A DNA stretch of 64,000 nt from JAHCHG01 sp965214585 (GTDB lineage Bacteria; Acidobacteriota; Blastocatellia; Pyrinomonadales; Pyrinomonadaceae). The position numbers and the translations under genes were made by a program. The stretch lies in NCBI GenBank assembly GCA_965214585.1, contig OZ243957.1, positions 3,968,001-4,032,000 of the forward strand. The letters are read 5' to 3'. The notes beneath the pieces are model-generated. The model saw nothing but the letters and a program-made list of their open reading frames with translations. It had not been told where the DNA came from and did no database searches. Positions 60,834 to 64,000 of the stretch are shown here, piece after piece. Position 1 is the first letter of the stretch. The number at the start of each line of letters is the position of its first letter.

Positions 60834-61349
60834 TTATTCTGCGGCAAAAGATTTGACGCGCACGCGCGGCTGCGCTCCCGAAGCCGCCGTATCAGCATCT
60901 TTCTTTTGACAAACTTCGCACAAACCCAAAATCCGCAGCGAATGATGAGTCGGCTTAAAGCCGTATTTATAAGCCATTTCGTCTTGCAGAGCCTCAATTT
61001 CCGCCGAGTAAAATTCGACCACTTTTCCGCATTCGGTGCAAATCATATGATCGTGATGCTGGTGGTTGTAATGATGCTCGTAATAAGTTTTGCCGTCGCC
61101 AAAGCGAACTTCTCTGGCTAAACCGGCTTCGGTCAAAAGTTTGAGAGTTCGGTAAACCGTCGTGTGTCCGATGCTCGAATCTTCCTTTTGAACCAACCAA
61201 TATAAATCTTCGCTCGACAGATGATCTTCGGTTTTCAAGAAAATATCCAGAATCAAATCTCTCTGGGCGGTTCGCCGCAAACCGGATTTTTGAATATGAT
61301 CTAAAAATACCTGTCTTTCCTTTTTGAAATCGCCTTTTTTGCTCGACAT
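60834..61349 (-). CDS. Fur/PerR-family transcriptional regulator
   Basis: A 171-residue protein. The N-terminal winged helix (SGLRRTAQRDLILDIFLKTEDHLSSEDLYWLV, TVYRTLKLLTEAGL) and the metal-binding HHYNHQHHDHMICTECGKV are present. Two structural CxxC pairs lie at Cys104/107 and 144/147. It senses iron or peroxide and represses target genes. It is 33 bases upstream of the ferredoxin gene and may regulate it. The Fur-box-like site at 29953 is another candidate target. Fur and PerR cannot be told apart here. Confidence 0.85.
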   Translation of the reverse strand: MSSKKGDFKKERQVFLDHIQKSGLRRTAQRDLILDIFLKTEDHLSSEDLYWLVQKEDSSIGHTTVYRTLKLLTEAGLAREVRFGDGKTYYEHHYNHQHHDHMICTECGKVVEFYSAEIEALQDEMAYKYGFKPTHHSLRILGLCEVCQKKDADTAASGAQPRVRVKSFAAE

Positions 61350-61402
61350 AATTGATGGTAAAAGTTCAAAAAATTACGCTCGTTCTGCTCTTTGAATTTA
61401 TT

Positions 61403-62281
61403 TTAACATTTGAGATTCTTTTTCGCTAACGATATTTTTTCGCGTATAGTTTTGAGCTTTTCCGCATTCGCGCCGTGCCTTTCTGCTAGATGCGTAGAAC
61501 GAAGTCCAAGTTGCAGATAGAGTTCTAAAATCTCGCCTGAACTTTTCTCTTTCAGAGCCTCCAGATGCTTTTCAAAAGTATCCTGATCGGCTCTCGCAAA
61601 TGTTCCAGTTAAAGCCGCTTCCGCGCTTTGGATTTCCAGATTTTCAATCGTGCTTTTTACCAGCGGAAGCAATATCTCCTTCGCCGCCGATTGACTCAAG
61701 CCGCATTTGCTCAAAGTTTCAACGGCGGCATCAATCAGAGCGATCAGATGACCGCACGCCATCACCGCCGAAGCGTGATAGAGAGTTTTATTTTCAGTCG
61801 GAATCGAAAAAGATTTGCCGCCCAGATCGCCGACGATTTTTTCGCCGGTTTTTACCGCTTCGTCGTCGCCTTCGATGCAAAAGTAAGAATTTGCAAATCT
61901 CGACGCGCCCAAAACCTGTTCGCTGATCGAAACAAGCGGATGAATTGACGCGGTTTTACAATTTTTTTTCTTCAAGGACTTGAGAATTTCGGACGAAAGC
62001 GAACCGCTTGTGTGAAAAACGACAACTTTATTTTTCAACTTTTCCGCAAGATTTTCCGCCGTTCTTTCGATTTCGCCGTCCTGCGTCGTGATAAAAACCG
62101 CATCCGAAGAAATTTCGCCGTAATTTTCATCTGTAAAAATCAGAGGTTTCGGCTCGATCAATTCGGAAATTTTCAGATTTTCACGGCGGCTGAAAAGATT
62201 CTCAACTTGATAATTTTCCCTGCTCAAAGCTATTGCCAAAGCCCCGCCGAGTCTGCCGATTCCGATGATTGAAATTTTCAT
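61403..62281 (-). CDS. DUF2520-type Rossmann-fold reductase-like protein
   Basis: 292 residues from the ATG at 62281. The NAD(P)-binding start ISIIGIGRLGGALAIALSREN is followed by an F420-dependent-reductase-like Rossmann domain and a helical C-terminal domain (ALTGTFARADQDTFEKHLEALKEK). The layout fits the Rossmann-like/DUF2520 pair, possibly a ketopantoate-reductase-like or F420-like oxidoreductase. The substrate is unknown. Confidence 0.78.
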   Translation of the reverse strand: MKISIIGIGRLGGALAIALSRENYQVENLFSRRENLKISELIEPKPLIFTDENYGEISSDAVFITTQDGEIERTAENLAEKLKNKVVVFHTSGSLSSEILKSLKKKNCKTASIHPLVSISEQVLGASRFANSYFCIEGDDEAVKTGEKIVGDLGGKSFSIPTENKTLYHASAVMACGHLIALIDAAVETLSKCGLSQSAAKEILLPLVKSTIENLEIQSAEAALTGTFARADQDTFEKHLEALKEKSSGEILELYLQLGLRSTHLAERHGANAEKLKTIREKISLAKKNLKC

Positions 62282-62485
62282 TTTGAGCAATTGTAAATTG
62301 AAAATTGTAAATAGTAAATCGAATCGTAACTTTAATAAACTTTTGCTTTTTCACTTTATCTTCAATAGAACATTAACAGTAACTGTTCAAGATTAAAAAA
62401 ATCGCAGGTCTGGAAGGGTTACTCTCGCGCCCGCTTTTTGCAAAAGTGAAAACGCCGAATAATTTAAAAATTGCTCTACTTATAG

Positions 62486-64000
62486 CTAAATTTTCAATAA
62501 AACGGGTTCATTCGGCAACTCGTCAAGCCATTTATTGAACTTTAATTGTAAATCTTCACGGCTGAGATAATCAAAATCGGCGGGCGGATCGGCTTTGAAT
62601 AGCGGCGAACCGGAAATCGAATCGAAAACTTTTCGCAAAATTATCAATTGATTATCGGTTAAAAGTTCGGATTCTTTTGTCCGCAAAATTTCGATCAGAT
62701 ACTTTGCGGCGAATGTAAATTCATCGTCGTCAATTTCCTTAGTAAAATTTTCGATCAGCGGAATCAGCGTATCGCTTAGTTTGTATAAAATTTTACGGTA
62801 ATTTTCGCGCCCTTCGCCGATAATCTTTTGCAGAGTTTCCGGCAGATTTTCCCATTCGGCAGTTTTTGAAAGTTTGAATGAACAGACGCAAAACGGGTGC
62901 TGTTCGAGTATTTCGCGCACATCGAAACGGCAGTCGAGTTCCCGGAATTTACGCATTACGGCTTTGGCTTTTTCCTGATAAATTTGCGGAAAAACGGAAA
63001 TTTTTGAAAGCCTCTCGAATTCCCACCATTTGTCGCTTTGCAGAATTTCGTCGTATTTTTCCTGCAAATAATGAGATTTCATAATCAAATCGTGCTTAAA
63101 GGCGAAATGTTTGCTGTATAGATCGTAAAAACTCTTCCAGATTTCGACGAGTTTTTCGTTGAGCAGTTTGTTCGGATCGTAGTAATTTGCGTCAAGCAGT
63201 TCAAACAATTTCTCGCGCAGATTTTCGATTTCCAATTCTCCCGTATTTTCGCAAACGGCGAGAAAATTTGATATTTCGCCGCGCGTTTTGCTGCCGTTGA
63301 TAAAATCTTCCAAAACGATCAAATCCTTTTTGCGCTCACGAAATTCCGTTTCGGCATCGGAAAATGCATCCACGATGCGGTGCAGACCTTCTTCGAGATT
63401 TATCGAATTTTCCAGAATCAGTCTGACGGTGTGCGCCGCCGAACCGAATGTTTTTTCGGTGTTTGCCGCCGTCCGCCAGATTCTCGTGTTTAGTATTTCA
63501 GCCGGCAATTCGTCAAATCTTTTCAGAACATTTGCTTCGTTCCAAGTTTCCAGCCAAATTCTCAAAGCGTCGTGCGCCGCTTCCCGATCATTCGTGGTTT
63601 CGATGTTTTCAAACAAATCCGATTCGGTCAGAAGCCGCGCCCAATCAGCTAATTCCTTGTTTCCGTAAACCTTCGTTTTCGGTGCGGCAATTCCGGCGAT
63701 GTCGTCCCAGATTATTTTCAAATCCAGAGAACGGCGATTGATTCTGTCGCCTTTTGAAGTAACGAATTCGATCTGCCTCTGGGCAACCAGCGCGGTCAGC
63801 AAAAGATGCTGCGCTTCCCTGATTAAGCCGTAAGGCGTTTGTTTCAGTTTCTGATAAATTTCTTTTAGCGAAACGATTTCATCCTTGTTTGCACGAACCA
63901 GTTCGAGAATTTGGCGGACAAGCGGAAGCTGGACGATATTTTCTTCCGTTTCAAGCAGATAAGCGTTTTCGTGCCGGTAAACCAATCCGAGAGGCTGCGC
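62486..64000 (-). CDS. C-terminal part of a large protein, DUF6079/BrxC-like
   Basis: The frame is open to the right edge. The TTG at 63985 is only one in-frame possibility, so the true start lies outside. About 504 residues are seen, all helical and soluble. Near the visible start comes a motif KLKQTPYGLIREAQHLLLTALVAQRQIEFVT, similar to a helical region in large ATPases of the DUF6079/BrxC kind. No Walker motifs are visible here and would be upstream. If correct, this could be part of a phage-defence locus outside the window. The assignment is tentative. Confidence 0.5.
   Translation of the reverse strand, partial: AQPLGLVYRHENAYLLETEENIVQLPLVRQILELVRANKDEIVSLKEIYQKLKQTPYGLIREAQHLLLTALVAQRQIEFVTSKGDRINRRSLDLKIIWDDIAGIAAPKTKVYGNKELADWARLLTESDLFENIETTNDREAAHDALRIWLETWNEANVLKRFDELPAEILNTRIWRTAANTEKTFGSAAHTVRLILENSINLEEGLHRIVDAFSDAETEFRERKKDLIVLEDFINGSKTRGEISNFLAVCENTGELEIENLREKLFELLDANYYDPNKLLNEKLVEIWKSFYDLYSKHFAFKHDLIMKSHYLQEKYDEILQSDKWWEFERLSKISVFPQIYQEKAKAVMRKFRELDCRFDVREILEQHPFCVCSFKLSKTAEWENLPETLQKIIGEGRENYRKILYKLSDTLIPLIENFTKEIDDDEFTFAAKYLIEILRTKESELLTDNQLIILRKVFDSISGSPLFKADPPADFDYLSREDLQLKFNKWLDELPNEPVLLKI

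Overview
The window looks like a chromosome segment of a Gram-negative bacterium of moderate-to-low GC content. The Gram-negative call rests on lpxC, an OmpA-type lipoprotein, a Wza/SLBB export protein and a DUF2490-like outer-membrane protein. The gene set resembles Acidobacteriota, perhaps the Blastocatellia/Pyrinomonadaceae side. That placement is inferred from overall gene flavour; no rRNA or other marker settles it. I found no tRNA, rRNA or CRISPR array.

Layout. 1-11.5 kb: start of an APC-type permease, a matrixin metalloprotease, an SLBB export protein, small membrane proteins, a metallo-beta-lactamase-fold hydrolase, an SDR, a DUF2490-like protein and an NtrB-like histidine kinase. 11.7-16.1 kb: an AT-rich island with one full-length HExxH protein. 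It is followed by four paralogous small envelope proteins interleaved with four partial copies of the metallopeptidase C-terminus, and the last partial copy is broken by a 206-bp MITE. I read this as a toxin/immunity-like cassette array. 16.2-24.8 kb: two amidohydrolases (the second with a degraded metal site), an S10-like peptidase, an M28 peptidase, mog, glgC and an EamA transporter. 25.2-29.7 kb: three envelope lipoproteins, a glycosyltransferase with an in-frame amber codon, and a PepSY membrane protein with a Fur-box-like palindrome upstream. 30.9-37.7 kb: carB with a foreign-looking in-frame insert of about 180 residues, murB and a large TPR protein. 37.9-40.9 kb: an iron-uptake operon feoA-feoB(G domain)-feoB(membrane)-DtxR-type regulator, with tandem palindromes at its promoter. 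41-47.5 kb: a GNAT/ATP-grasp fusion, an EVE protein, a DUF433/DUF5615 toxin-antitoxin pair, lpxC and fdhD. 47.5-51.8 kb: an FdhF/YdeP-type molybdoenzyme, a nucleotidyltransferase and mobA, which together with fdhD and the distant mog gene form a molybdenum-cofactor theme. 52-64 kb: gnd, a threonine dehydratase-like enzyme, a DUF3298-like secreted protein, cinA, a fulvocin C-like bacteriocin precursor with its own promoter and terminator, a ferredoxin, a Fur/PerR regulator, a DUF2520-like Rossmann protein, and the C-terminal part of a large protein that runs off the end.

The intergenic spaces are rich in palindromic, MITE-like repeats. I see several families, some with target-site duplications, and some have entered or overlap genes. 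The best candidates for new biology are the metallopeptidase/lipoprotein cassette array and the CarB insertion, whose sequence resembles the polyvalent LPD3/PBECR-type domains of phage and conjugative elements.
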